A stretch of 64,000 bases of DNA from Posidonia oceanica (Eukaryota; Streptophyta; Magnoliopsida; Alismatales; Posidoniaceae). The stretch spans positions 23,803,001 through 23,867,000 of the forward strand of contig JAZBRS010000023.1 in assembly GCA_037176725.1 (NCBI GenBank). The letters run 5' to 3'. Under the pieces are notes generated by a model that was not told where the DNA came from, searched no databases, and was given only the letters and a program-made list of their open reading frames with translations. Below, piece after piece: positions 24,401 to 36,400 of this stretch (its first letter is position 1; each line of letters starts with the position of its first letter). A program made the translations under genes and the position numbers.

Positions 24401-27400
24401 TGGCCTAGCCCGGAAGCCTATGGGACGACTGCGACTATCTAAAGAATAGTTGGTCTACTAAGGATTTCGCAGAAGTAAACATCTCCAGGTTATTGTAGTT
24501 CCCTACCAGTGTCATGTCCAATTCCAAAGCATGTCAAGTCAGGCATAAGCAGATTCAGGGTGTACTTATTTAATTTAGGAAGTGCTTACCAAGCAAGCAT
24601 TTTGCATTCAAATTATTACACATGGTAAAAATAGAGCCTCATTTAATGTCAGACTAGTCTATACAACTAAACAGTTCCTTCCTAAATTTTAACATTTTTT
24701 GATAGAAAACTGAAAGCCAGAAGAACAAGTACATGATCTTTCAACACTTATTCATGCGACTTATCCAATATTTATTGCTTGGATTTAAAAAAAAAAAAAG
24801 GGATTATGAATAGAGAAAACAACAGTGCATGATATTCTAGCAACTTAAGGATATCTGTCTGGGTTCACAACATAAAACCAAAAGTCTGAACGACTAAAGT
24901 ACAAAAATAATGGAATTTGAACTTGCCTGTATGATGGAAAGTGCAATTCGATAGAGCATTACATCTGTGCTATTCTCTCTTACAGTTTGCACTTGCTCTC
25001 CAAGTATTCTAAATAAATCCACTGCTGCTGGGGTGTACAGCCTTCCATCTTCTGTTTTCTTTGGAAGCTGCACCTTATCAGCCTCCAGGATATTCATGTA
25101 CCATTTCTAGAATACAGAAAAGTACGGATATAAAGAGCCAATAGAATTTCCAGTTGCCACATACGATTCCCAATATATCTAGTTGCTGGGTCAAGAGAAT
25201 GACAAAGCTACCTTGGTGGTTGCTTGCACCCGTTCAACATATGTATTCATAAGAGGATCCATTGCTCCACTTTCTGAACAAACTTGAGCCAATGACTCAT
25301 CAACACCAAGACCAACTAGATTCTCTTGATATTCGACAACCCAACCGGTAACCTACAAGTAATCCATAAATACCTTCAATTTTGTTGATTTTTGTGTATA
25401 AGAAGAACATCACAGGTACAGTTGTACAACATATGACAATGCCGATCAGGCTACTTGCAGAAAAACTAACAAGCAAACTCTGACTAAAGTTACTAAGCAT
25501 ACCTTTAAAATTTCTATATTTGTAAGGGAGTTCGCATCACTAAGCAATCTAAGCATCTGAATAAATCTTTCAGTGTATAAATTGACCATGAGTTGAAAAA
25601 TCTCATATCTGCAGAAAAGGAAGAAAACAGCAAAGAAGCAACCAATTATAACATTTTAAAGATGAGAAAAGATGATGATCAGTAAAATGAAAAATGTTCT
25701 TTCAAAGTTTTGATTTTGGAAAAAAATCAACTATATGTGAACATTAAATAATTACAACCAAGATGAATCTTTTGAGGGTGTTTTATTTTCTTCTGTATGT
25801 TGAGTACATTTTAGTTCTTTAATCATGTTAAAATAGATAGTGAATCTTTAAAAAGCAAATAGAAGGGAAAAAGTCAATTCAGATTTCCAATGACAGTTCC
25901 CATCTCTCTTCCATGTGCTTGTAATATAATGCATTGTCTAGCATCCTCTTCTTTTTGTCATCCTTGCCGCCAGTCTGCTTCAATCTTGCCACAGAACAAA
26001 ATCACTCGATTTAAGAGATTATAACCAAGGATGATATCTAAAGCACAGAGTCGACGAGGACCGACAGAGAAACATAGCACATAAAAATTATTTTATTTAA
26101 GACACCGTAACTAAAGAATTAAAGAAGTAATCAGAAACTCAGAATTATTAAAACAACAGGATATAGTTTGAAGAAGGAACCATAATTAGATGGGACAAAG
26201 ATAACATAAATTAAGAAGAACATCCACCGGTGGATAATTTGATTCATGTCAGGGACTAGCAAGATGTCAAGAAAACATATTTTATACAATCACTAAAAGA
26301 CATTCAACCGATTTAATTTAATGAAAACCTGAAGATAGGTTACTTACACTGACCATGATTATTAACTTAAAAGTAAATAGATACATAGAAGATATCATGA
26401 CACATTGTAATAAGAGCATGTCTCCAACAGATTAAAACTATAAATATGAGGAACAAACCTCGGGGGAAAACAAGGAGCTACATAATCATAAACATCACCA
26501 AGCTCATCACCAATCTGAAACCAAAAGAAAGGCTCGTTATTTAGTAACAATTATGAATAAGTTCTCTAGCTTTTAGTTTAAGCACACATTTGTAACAAAA
26601 AGCACACTTGTAGCAGAGAAAATCATCAATTGCAACAGGTCTAACATGATCTTAAGATTGATGATTTTTTAAAAGAACAAAAGGTCCTTTCATAGGTTTT
26701 TAACTCAGGATAGCCTGACTAGGTGTGCCACTAAAATTAAAATATATATATATATAAAGAAATATCACGTACTTTCCGAGCTTCATCTAAAGCAGCTTTT
26801 AAATCCTCAAAAACAAGCTGCACAAACAAACTACAATTAGGTTGATATCTGTGAATGAAGAAAGTAAACATTTTGGAAATGGTCCATGTCACTTTAAGAG
26901 GGGGAAAAGAAAAATCACTGAGCTACCTTTGTCAATAAGTTATCAAAGCGTGCCTCAACACTTTTTCTGATATGCTCGTAGCATTTATCCTTATAACCTT
27001 TCCCCTTTCCCTTGAGTTTATCTTGTGTTCTAGAAGAAGCTGTAGCTGTTGTGTTTTTTCTACATGACACAGAGAAGATCAAGACTGTTTTAATTTATGG
27101 GTTCAGAAAATCACAACAAAACATCCAGTCTCCTGTAACTAACTAAAAAGATCTCGATGAAAAAAAATATTATATTGATGTTAAAATATAGACAGTCGAG
27201 AATATTTTGCACAAAATATTGGCACTTACTAAATAGCATAGTTAATGACTGTTCAAGCAATGAAACATAGATCTCATATGTAACAAATAAACATATAACT
27301 TAGAGGCGTTTATTGGACGTTACTTGGCAGATCGTCGTGGATTGGTAACCGATGCCATGGTACCACCTCCTTCAGCCTCAGCTGCTTCCTCGGCCAATTG

Positions 27401-30400
27401 TTGATCAAGTATTTCCTGCATTTCTATTACTCTGGCATGATAGGTCACAAAGATTAGAAGCTACCATTTCCTTTTGCTTAATAAGATTATAAGCATAATT
27501 TTGTTATGTCAATTAAGCAATCACTCGATCACCTATTTGTTTAGAGACATCTCATATCAAAAGATTCAAAAGGCCAGCCTATGAGAAAAAGGTGAATTTA
27601 CTTTGGAAGTGTTGCTACTGTCAAATTATTAATTTGGTTTCACTTTAAGAAACGATGGACATTGATGTGTAAAATTTCCCTTGCCGCTGGTGGAATTTGA
27701 ACCTTGCTTTTCAAGGGATCTAGGTTGGAAATTGACCACTTTTTAGTTCAAGTCGTGCCCTCCAATAAGCGACCAACTTGTGAGGAAGAGCTGAGCTCAA
27801 AATTTGACCAGTCTACAAGGGATTGTTGTTTGCAGATCCTCGGGTTTTCAAGATTTGGAGAACTTGGGGATCATGACAAGAGGTGCAGTTACCTTGTGCC
27901 TGTGTGCACATGTGCATATTAGCGAACCTGACAGGTAATGAAGACAGATGGTGGTTTACAAATCAAGTAGTTTACTTGGATGACGTTAAAATCCTAGGGA
28001 GACAAAAAAACTCTAAAGGAAGACTAAATTTTCACCAATTAAACAGACAAGGAATGCATATTCAAGTTATTAAAACTTATGATATACAGACATTCAAAGT
28101 TGCATATGTATATTTTACGTTGTATATTTTTCTCTGTTGTTGTAATTTCTAATATAATTTTAAGGGTATTTTAAATATATTAAGACTCAATCAAGGAGGT
28201 TGTATTTTTTTATAGCCTACAGTGAAGGAATTTAACAGAAAGAAATATAAAATAGCAGGGAAACTACAAACCAAAAAATCAATATCCAAAGCAAAAAAGC
28301 AGTGACCGAGGGAAACAAGAGTAAAAACTAATTGTCATCAACAAAAATTGTATAATAGAAATATAAAAATTGAGATTACTAAAGAGTAAGATTCATACCT
28401 CAAAGCACGGACCAATGTCTGTGGGCTGCAAAAAACAGGAAAAAAAAGTTTTCTTATAAACTAAAAACGTATTACAGGGGTTTTAATTATTCTATATGCA
28501 GATTTAATATTTGTAATAGTTTCTAATTAAGAGAAAAGACAGTGTTCAGTGGATTCTTTTTTCGAGGGAAGGGGACAAAAAAGGATCTTTCTTGAAAACT
28601 GATTAAAAAATTCCTATTTCTTTTCCTTTTTTCTTTTGAAGAAAGGAAAATTCAAGAAATTCTGATTCATTAGAGAAATTAATACTGTAATATTCAAAAA
28701 CTCAAGATGCATTGACAAGCATCCAGCCTATTGTGGTGCTTGGCCAGCAACTTGACAACCCAAATCCCCTCAATCAAAGTCCTCCAGGACTCAATTAATA
28801 GTAAGAATATCAGCAGAAGCCGACAACGAAATGATTGCCTTGTCTGAAATGGTTTTGAAAGGCTAGACTCTTACCTTTCTTTGGCAAGATGGAAGAAGTT
28901 GGCAATATAACCCCATAATGTTGTTTCAAATGTCTCCCATGTTCGATCTATGTCCTCAAAGTATTCCCTATAAAAAAACAAAAACTACAAAGAGTGATAA
29001 TTGAAATAAAACAATGCATGTAAAAGTGAATTTTTTTAGCAGTGTAAAAATGATTTATTGAACATAAGAAATAAAACATAGTAAAGAAGAGGTCCTATGT
29101 ACCAAAAGGAAATACTTAACAAACAAGAAAACAGTTAATGTGTAACATATAACTACACTTTTAGAAGAAAAAAATGCACATACTACAAGTCAGTATCGGG
29201 ACTCCATTTGCATCAGCATTTCAAAAGCTACGACTTCAAGGGTCCCCTAAATTATCCTGGATCAAACCTTTTAGGTTCCTAGATTCCAAAGGATCCAGTA
29301 AAAACAATCTATAAAACACATTTTTTAACGGGAGTGTTTTCTAAAGAAGACAACTTCCCACTTATACTCAAGGTTCTAAATGTCAATTTCATGTCGGATT
29401 TCGGCAAGTTGAAAAGCAGGCACGCGTCGGCAAAATGTCAATATCGTATCGGTGGAAACACAGTAAAAAAAAGTTCACATTTATTTAGAAAACTTCTATA
29501 TCGGTATCGTGTTGGAGTCATATCGATAAATTGAAAATAAGACACGTGTCGGCGAAATTTCGGCGACACGCATCGACATTTAGTACTATGCTTATACTTA
29601 CATCGCGTTTGAAGTAATAAGTTCGCGTTAGTGCTTGTTGTATCTGTTTCGAAACTACATTCAACTATGCCCGGGAAACAAGGTCGAAGCACGCCCACCT
29701 AGTGTGCTTCTTACATGACATGCTCTGGTCCCGATTTTTTCTTGTGGTCTTTGGGATTCTGAAGATGTCGTGTCCATTCGTACAATGGATCCCCCCAATG
29801 CTTTTCTCGTTACAGACATCTTTCCAGAGTCCTAGAAGCTCATCAAGCTGGGATCCTTAAAAATAGAGAAGGTCGGGCAGGACTACCGCAAGAGCCTCCC
29901 CCTTTTTTCATGGTCAATATGGATGGGAAGGAGACAGGCATAACCATCCTCTTTCTTCCTGTACATATATAGATGGGAAGGTGTCATGAAGATTGAGGAG
30001 TGTAAGCAATACATACGAAAAGGCTCCCATACTTTTTGGAGGGTTGATGTAGAGCTCTTGGTACTACGAGACCCAAAGAAAGGATCAAAGCCTACCTCAA
30101 AGAAAGGGCCAGTCGGAAGAGTATGACCTAGAAGAATTGAAGGAGAAGTACCTCTTGTTGGACTAGATTGTGTGTCAGTTGTGTTTCCAGAGGCTTCAAA
30201 ACAAGACAGAATGGCTCTTTGGCGGGCGTTTATTCCCTTGGGTCCCCATTCGCGGTAGGCAAAGCTTCTCAGGGAGAGTCAACTCCAGCACCCGCCCTTT
30301 TGTTTCGAAGCCGGAGTTTGCAGGTTCTACCACCATTTCAGCTTTTAACCATCACTTCGTTGATTAGCTCGATGGACGGTCAAGAAAGGCATTCAATCAC

Positions 30401-33400
30401 GTAAAGGAACGAAGGAAGCAGATTAAGCACAAGCTCCAAATACCTCTACACATAGTGAGAGCCGAAGGGAGGCTATTGGTACTATGGATCCTCTAACTCC
30501 CGATGAGGTTGCCTTCCTGGGTATCACCGTTCTTGCCTTTAGGTCATGATGTACCTCGAGATGGATGTCTCCTATCTCCCTACTGTTGGGGGATCCACTC
30601 CTGGGTCATTGTTTTGCTGCATCTGGCCCTCTAGGCACCCTTAGAAGGCAAAGGGTACTTCTTCTGAAAAAACACTAGGGTGCCTTCTAGTACGTCAAGG
30701 CCTTAGATTGTTGAATGTATTCTACCCCAAGTAGTTCCCTCAACTGCTTCCTGAGTTCCTCCAACTCTGGTGGGGCCCTAACCGAAGTCTTTCCTTCTTA
30801 ATCTAGCTCTCTTATTTTACCATTGCGAGAGCAGAGCAAGGACGAGGGTGCTAAGGGATCCTTAGGCACATGTTTCAACAACACAAAACAAGGGTTTCAC
30901 TTGTTACAAGTTTTGTCTCGATCGTGTTAGCATAAAAGGCTCTATTTCATAATTAATTCGCTGGTAGGTGTCAACTCCAACTGATTTACACATTTCTTAC
31001 TATATTAACATACATGGAACTAGAGGTGTAAAAAGAGTCAGGTCAACCCAACTCGACCCATTAAAAGGTGAGCCTAGCCAAGCCCTAAGCTGGGTCGGGC
31101 TGGCTCAGTTTACTTCGATTAATTTATTCATTTCCCATGAATGTATTTAATGGTCCGTAATGTCTGTCTTTCGATGGAGCAGCCCGACTTGATTTGTTCG
31201 GTGGATCTGGTCGAGGTGGTTTGCTTCCCTGAATTCTTAGTTGTGGGATCGTAAACTCAAGATAAAGGTAAGATGCAAGAAGCGGCTCCTTCCTTACTAG
31301 GAGTTAAAAAGGATTGTGACCAATGCAATTGTCACTGAACAATTACATTCAATTCATAGCAAATCAGGTCATTGGCTCACAAGAAGGGAACCCTCGGTTG
31401 GCTAGAGCTAGGTCTTCATGTGCACATTTACTTAATAACATAACAGAGGGGCGCGCACTTTATAGCATGTTCCGGTCAATCAATGGGTAATTTGATATCC
31501 TTCCTAATGGTTTCCCTTCTTTGTTTTTGAAACTGAACGTAGTGATGAAAGACGTACTGACTTAAACTAACCTAGTTCAGTCTGATCTATGACCACCCTT
31601 GCCTTGATAACAAACCCAAGGCTCAAAAAGGTGTCGCAGATCGACTTCTTCATAATGAAAATGATGACAAATTCTCTGGAAATACCTAATGTTGTCGCAG
31701 ATTGACTTCAGAAATACAATATCATTCAGATAGAAGTAGAGGCCTAGGAGGCGTGGTAGCCCAATTGTTTTTATAGAATTCTGTGTAGAAGTTATTACAT
31801 TCCAGGTTCCTCCTACCCTGCCACCCACTCCATGATGCTATTTGTTGCTATTCCATCTATTTGTGCAATAAGTTCAAAGAAGATATCAATCTACAGAAAT
31901 CATAGTGCAACCTTTGTTATAAGAATGACGGTAAATCTGCTAGCGCAGTTGAGGGGCAGCTAACCGAAAGCAAAGTTGGTAGGCCACCTTATGGATTTCG
32001 TTGAGCATAGCATCTTTTGGGGGGGGGGGGGGGGGGGCGGTGGTGTTGTACTGGATGACAGCTCCACCGACCCCTGATGGAGGCTCCAGCAAGTGATATG
32101 AGCAAGTGTAAGTTCAAGCAGTGGAAAGAACAAAAGATAATAGCAGACCAGGATGGGAAGCGAGCAGGGGAGTATCTTTAAGAATCATGGCTAAGCAAAG
32201 GGCAGGCATTGGGCTATTGGCACAACAAAAGATCATAGCCAAGCATAGCTAAAAAATTGTTTTTTTACTTCTCCAAAAGACAATAACAAAGCCAATCCAA
32301 AGAGTGAAACCTTATAGAGGATATCCTAATTTCAGGCGTCAGACAAATTATAATAAAACAAAAGATAACAGCAGACCAAGACGGGAAGCGAGCAGGGGAG
32401 TATCTTTAAGAATCATGGCTAAGCAAAGCATTGGGCTATTGGCACAACAAAAGATCATAGCCAAGCATAGCTAAAAAATTGTTTTTTACTTCTCCAAAGG
32501 GCAATAACAAAGCCAATCCAAAGAGTGAAACCTTATAGAGGATATCCTAATTTCAGGTGTTAGACAAATTATAATAAAAACATGAAAAAAGTTGCAAAAA
32601 GAGAGGAAGATTTGTCACATGTAGGGTGATTGGAGGGTATTTTTCTACACTTGGTAGATGAAGGTAGACAATAGCGATGGTAAGAGTATAAGCTCTGAGC
32701 AATAAACTTGAACACATTTTATTGCATGCTGACAACAAACAGTGGCTAGCTGCCAAGCCATTATCAAGATTATAATGACCGAAGCAGAGAGAAGTAGGCA
32801 TGTAGTGAAGGACCTTAATTGATGAGGAGGTTTAGGGGATACAAAGTGGTTTTGGATTGGCAAACTTGACGTCCTTTGAGTTTATCAGTTGTTTGAACTT
32901 ACTGTCCAGATTGAACATATTTACTAATACATAGAAGAGGATACCTTCAATTTAATTTTATTATGTTGATATGTATTTTGCTAAATCAAACTTTAGAGAG
33001 AATGTATGATAACATTAACAGGATTGTTGATGGTGGGTAAATCCATGCAAACAAGAAAAAGTATACACTTGAAATTATAATAAGAAGATAACGAAATGAC
33101 TGGACCATGATACAAGAAGGTTTAAGAAAATGTCCAACCTTAACCGGCCAACCTCTTCCTTATGCGATGCAGCAGCTGCTAGTGCGAAACGTCTCTTACC
33201 ATCAAGTGCAGTTAACCTCTAAGCCAATACATAAACAGCATAACATCAGCAACCACACGTATGTTAACAAGTTTAAATCAAAATTGAAAATATTTTACGT
33301 TGAGAACTAGCCAAAGATTTCTGTAGCTGAAGTAATAGCACCTCATATGTGTGAATTAATTCTCTGTCATCCGCTAAAGAATCTCGTGCTGCGGATGCTT

Positions 33401-36400
33401 CATCAGATATGGACATCATTCCTTCTACATCCTATAAGTAAATTCACGAAGTAATTTACAATCGCTATATGCAAAATTATCAAAAACCCTGACAACAGTA
33501 AAACTTTTGAAAATGAAGTCCTTGACATTTTAAAGTGTTGAAGAAGAAGATTAGGAAGTAAAGAAGAAGATCAGGACATAAATCTCTGTGTCATTAGGAT
33601 TACACAATACAATGTATATATAGACATACACGATCCATATACCCGTTTACAAAATCCATTTACAATACTTAACACTCCCCCTCAAGTTGGTGAGTACAAG
33701 TCAAATAAACCTAGCTTGTTACAAAGATATTGGAATGTACCACTGTTAATGTAATATCCTGATTTTCCATAATATAATTTGAGTTAATTATTTTGAAAAA
33801 TCTTTCCTTGTTGTTGTTGTTGTTGTTGCTGCTGCTGTTGTTTGTGGTGTGTTGGTGTTTGTGTATCTTTGGTGGTTTTATTTCTGACTCCTCGGTGTTG
33901 TTTGGTGTGGCCGAGAGAAGTAAGGACTTGGTTGAAGGAAATTAGAGGCTTGATTATGGTTTGTGGAGAGAAAGAGAGAGAAATGCAATTTTCTCTTTTT
34001 CTTCCCCACATGCCTTCTTTCTTCCCCTCTTTCTTCTCCCCTTCTTCTTCTCTTCTTCTCGTTTCTTCTCCACCCGCTGCCGACTGCAACCCTAGGCGAT
34101 CGTCGGCGGCCGGAGGAGGAAGAGGAGGAGCGGCCGGGTGCTGGAGGAGTGCAGAGGCAAGCCGGTGTGAGGAGAGTGGTGCTCGTCGGCCGGAGGAGGA
34201 CGGGGCTGTTCGTCGGTCGACCGGAGTGGAGGTTGGGGTTCGCCGGAGTTGGTGCGTGTTCCCCCTCGAATTCTTTCCAATTTCTTGCTTAAATGCATGT
34301 GATCTAGCTATGCCATGAATATTGTAGGATTTTATTTGATTTTGAATGGTTTTTGGATTGAATGGAAATAGATTTTATTTGACCTCTTGAGCTTTGCGAA
34401 TTTGTATCTTGATGCATGATGCATGGATTGGTTTGATTTTTGTGCTCATGTGTAGAACACTCGTGATGCTTTGATTCAAGTATTTACTCGTGATTTATGG
34501 GTTTTTGTGGTGAGATCGGTTGAGGTTCCCATCTTGGACGATTTGTTTTGGATTCTGTGTTGGTTTTCTGAAATCGCCCAGATCGGTACGTCCTTTTTGA
34601 TCGGTATGCCGTTTTCTGTAGAAATCGGTACGACCCGCCAATTTCGGTGTCCCATTTTACCGTCAGTTTAGGCCAGAATCTGATTTCAGTCTGCCGAAAT
34701 CGATCGGTCTGCCGATTTCTGCGCGGATCGATTCGACCGGTGGATTTGGTTCTACCGAATCAAGGATTTTCGATCGACTGGAGGCATTTTCGGTGTGCCG
34801 TTTTTTGTCGGAACTGGACTCAGTACCCAGAACGGTTGACCGGTTGATTTGGTTCCCCCGAATCAGGAATTTTCGGTCGACCGGTGGCTTTTTCGGTGTA
34901 CCGTTTCAAGGGTAAAATGGTTTTTAAAGAAGAGAGATTTGAGTTTTGATGTATTTGATTTTATTGTGATTTGGTATGGTTTTGTGGATTATAAGGAATG
35001 ATTTTGAAAGGATTTCCAAATGATTTTGGAAAAGAAATGTATGTTTATGAAAAGAGTTTGGAAATGATTTCCGTGGTTTTGAAGGACCAAGAGACCGAAA
35101 CTTCTGACTGGTAACTAGGAGTGTTTGAATACATTCTATGGTTCGAAGGTCAGGTAGTCTAGGGTGAGGTTAGCAGTACAGTAGGCCCCGTTGAAACAGA
35201 CGGTCTACCCTCTATGCCGGTGCTGGCTGGGGCTGGGGTTGGAGTCCCTAGACGCTCGGGTACCAAAAGGACACCAGAGTGCGTAACCCCGTGTTGATAT
35301 GATATTGATCATGGAAATGATCATGCTATAAATTGAGGACTGAGTTTCCTAGGCAGATTGTTCTCCTACATGGGGTAGTCTTCCGCGGCATTGCAGCCAA
35401 GAGATGCGTGTGTCATCTGCAACTGCTTGTGGCTGGTGTCGTTCACCTGTGGCCAGGGTGTTCGATTAGATTTGGAATCGATGTGTGTGTGAGTGTGGAT
35501 TTGAGATGAATTGTGATGTATTTGTGAATGTATATTTTTGATAAAAAAATGTAGATAGCTTTATAAAAAGCATGTGGTTTTCTTGAAATGAATGTTATGC
35601 TTTTAAATAGCATAGACTACTGTAACTTATGATGTTTATTACTTTAGAAAATGTTTCTGTTGCCGTTTACCGTGATTTTGGGTGGCACGTACTGGATGAC
35701 TTAGATGTCACTCACGCGTGTTTTGTGTTTTGATTTTCAGGTGCAGGGTCAAGATACAGTCCAGCCTGGTGCTTGTTTAGGAGCCACGTAGCCGCACACT
35801 GGAAGTCTTGGGAATATTTTATAGTTTTGTAAAAGTTTTAAATTTATTCTCAAATGTAATTAATTGTTTATTCTTTTAAATATCATTTGGGTAGTTGATG
35901 CTATTTTGGTCGCGCCGGGGCGTGACAAGGAGTGGTATCAGAGCTCTAGGTTCACTAAGTGCACCAGCTTAGTAGTATTCGGTGTAGTGGCTCCGTAGGA
36001 CTGTGTCGTTTGTGTTTTTATACCTGATCTTTTATTTCTTGTCTTTGTTATGACTATAGCTAGATGGCACCTAAGGGCAAAGGCAAAGGGAAGGTTTCTA
36101 CATCTAGTTCTGGCTTGGAGGATGAAGGTGGTTGGAAGAGAGTTCGGCAAGAGTTAGGTGAAATGGTACGGGGACTTGTGCACTCACTTGGAAAGAGCAG
36201 TTCCGGTGAGGCTAAGGGTGACTCATGGATTTCCCAGTTCCGTAAGCTTAGAGCGTCGAACTTCGATGGCAAGGACAAGCCAGAGGATGCGGAGTCTTGA
36301 CTCTCGAAGGTTGAGAAGATTCTGGAGAGTCTGGAGTGTCCAGAGGAGAAATGGGTTCGTTTGACAACCTTCCAGTTCAAAGATGAAGCCAGCCAGTGGT

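Larger units (their letters stand above)
20181..24926 (-). other. SEC6 intron 15 (4.7 kb, GC-AG)
   Basis: Largest intron apart from intron 4. It contains a (TTAT)n microsatellite, a miniature inverted-repeat element at 23019-23530, and a short GC-richer block at about 24330-24480 of unknown origin. Very AT-rich from about 20900 to 22200. No gene recognised. Confidence 0.7.
28968..33138 (-). other. SEC6 intron 6 (4.2 kb), composite
   Basis: From right to left on plus it holds the tandem duplication (32131-32580), a G19 tract, a block of higher GC content (about 29600-31960) and a hAT-type miniature element (29369-29590). It is bounded by AG|GTTGG donor and TATAG|GGAA acceptor on minus. Confidence 0.75.

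Noticed and set aside
27704..28152. 72- and 89-codon plus-strand frames in SEC6 intron 8
   Set aside because: No recognisable domain, overlapping frames, repeat-like texture; insufficient for a gene call.
33842..34318. 158- and 109-codon frames in the gypsy 5' LTR (also repeated at 40468-40850)
   Set aside because: They are present in both LTRs, derive from CT-rich and GGAGGA-rich low-complexity sequence, and differ in frame between copies because of indels.
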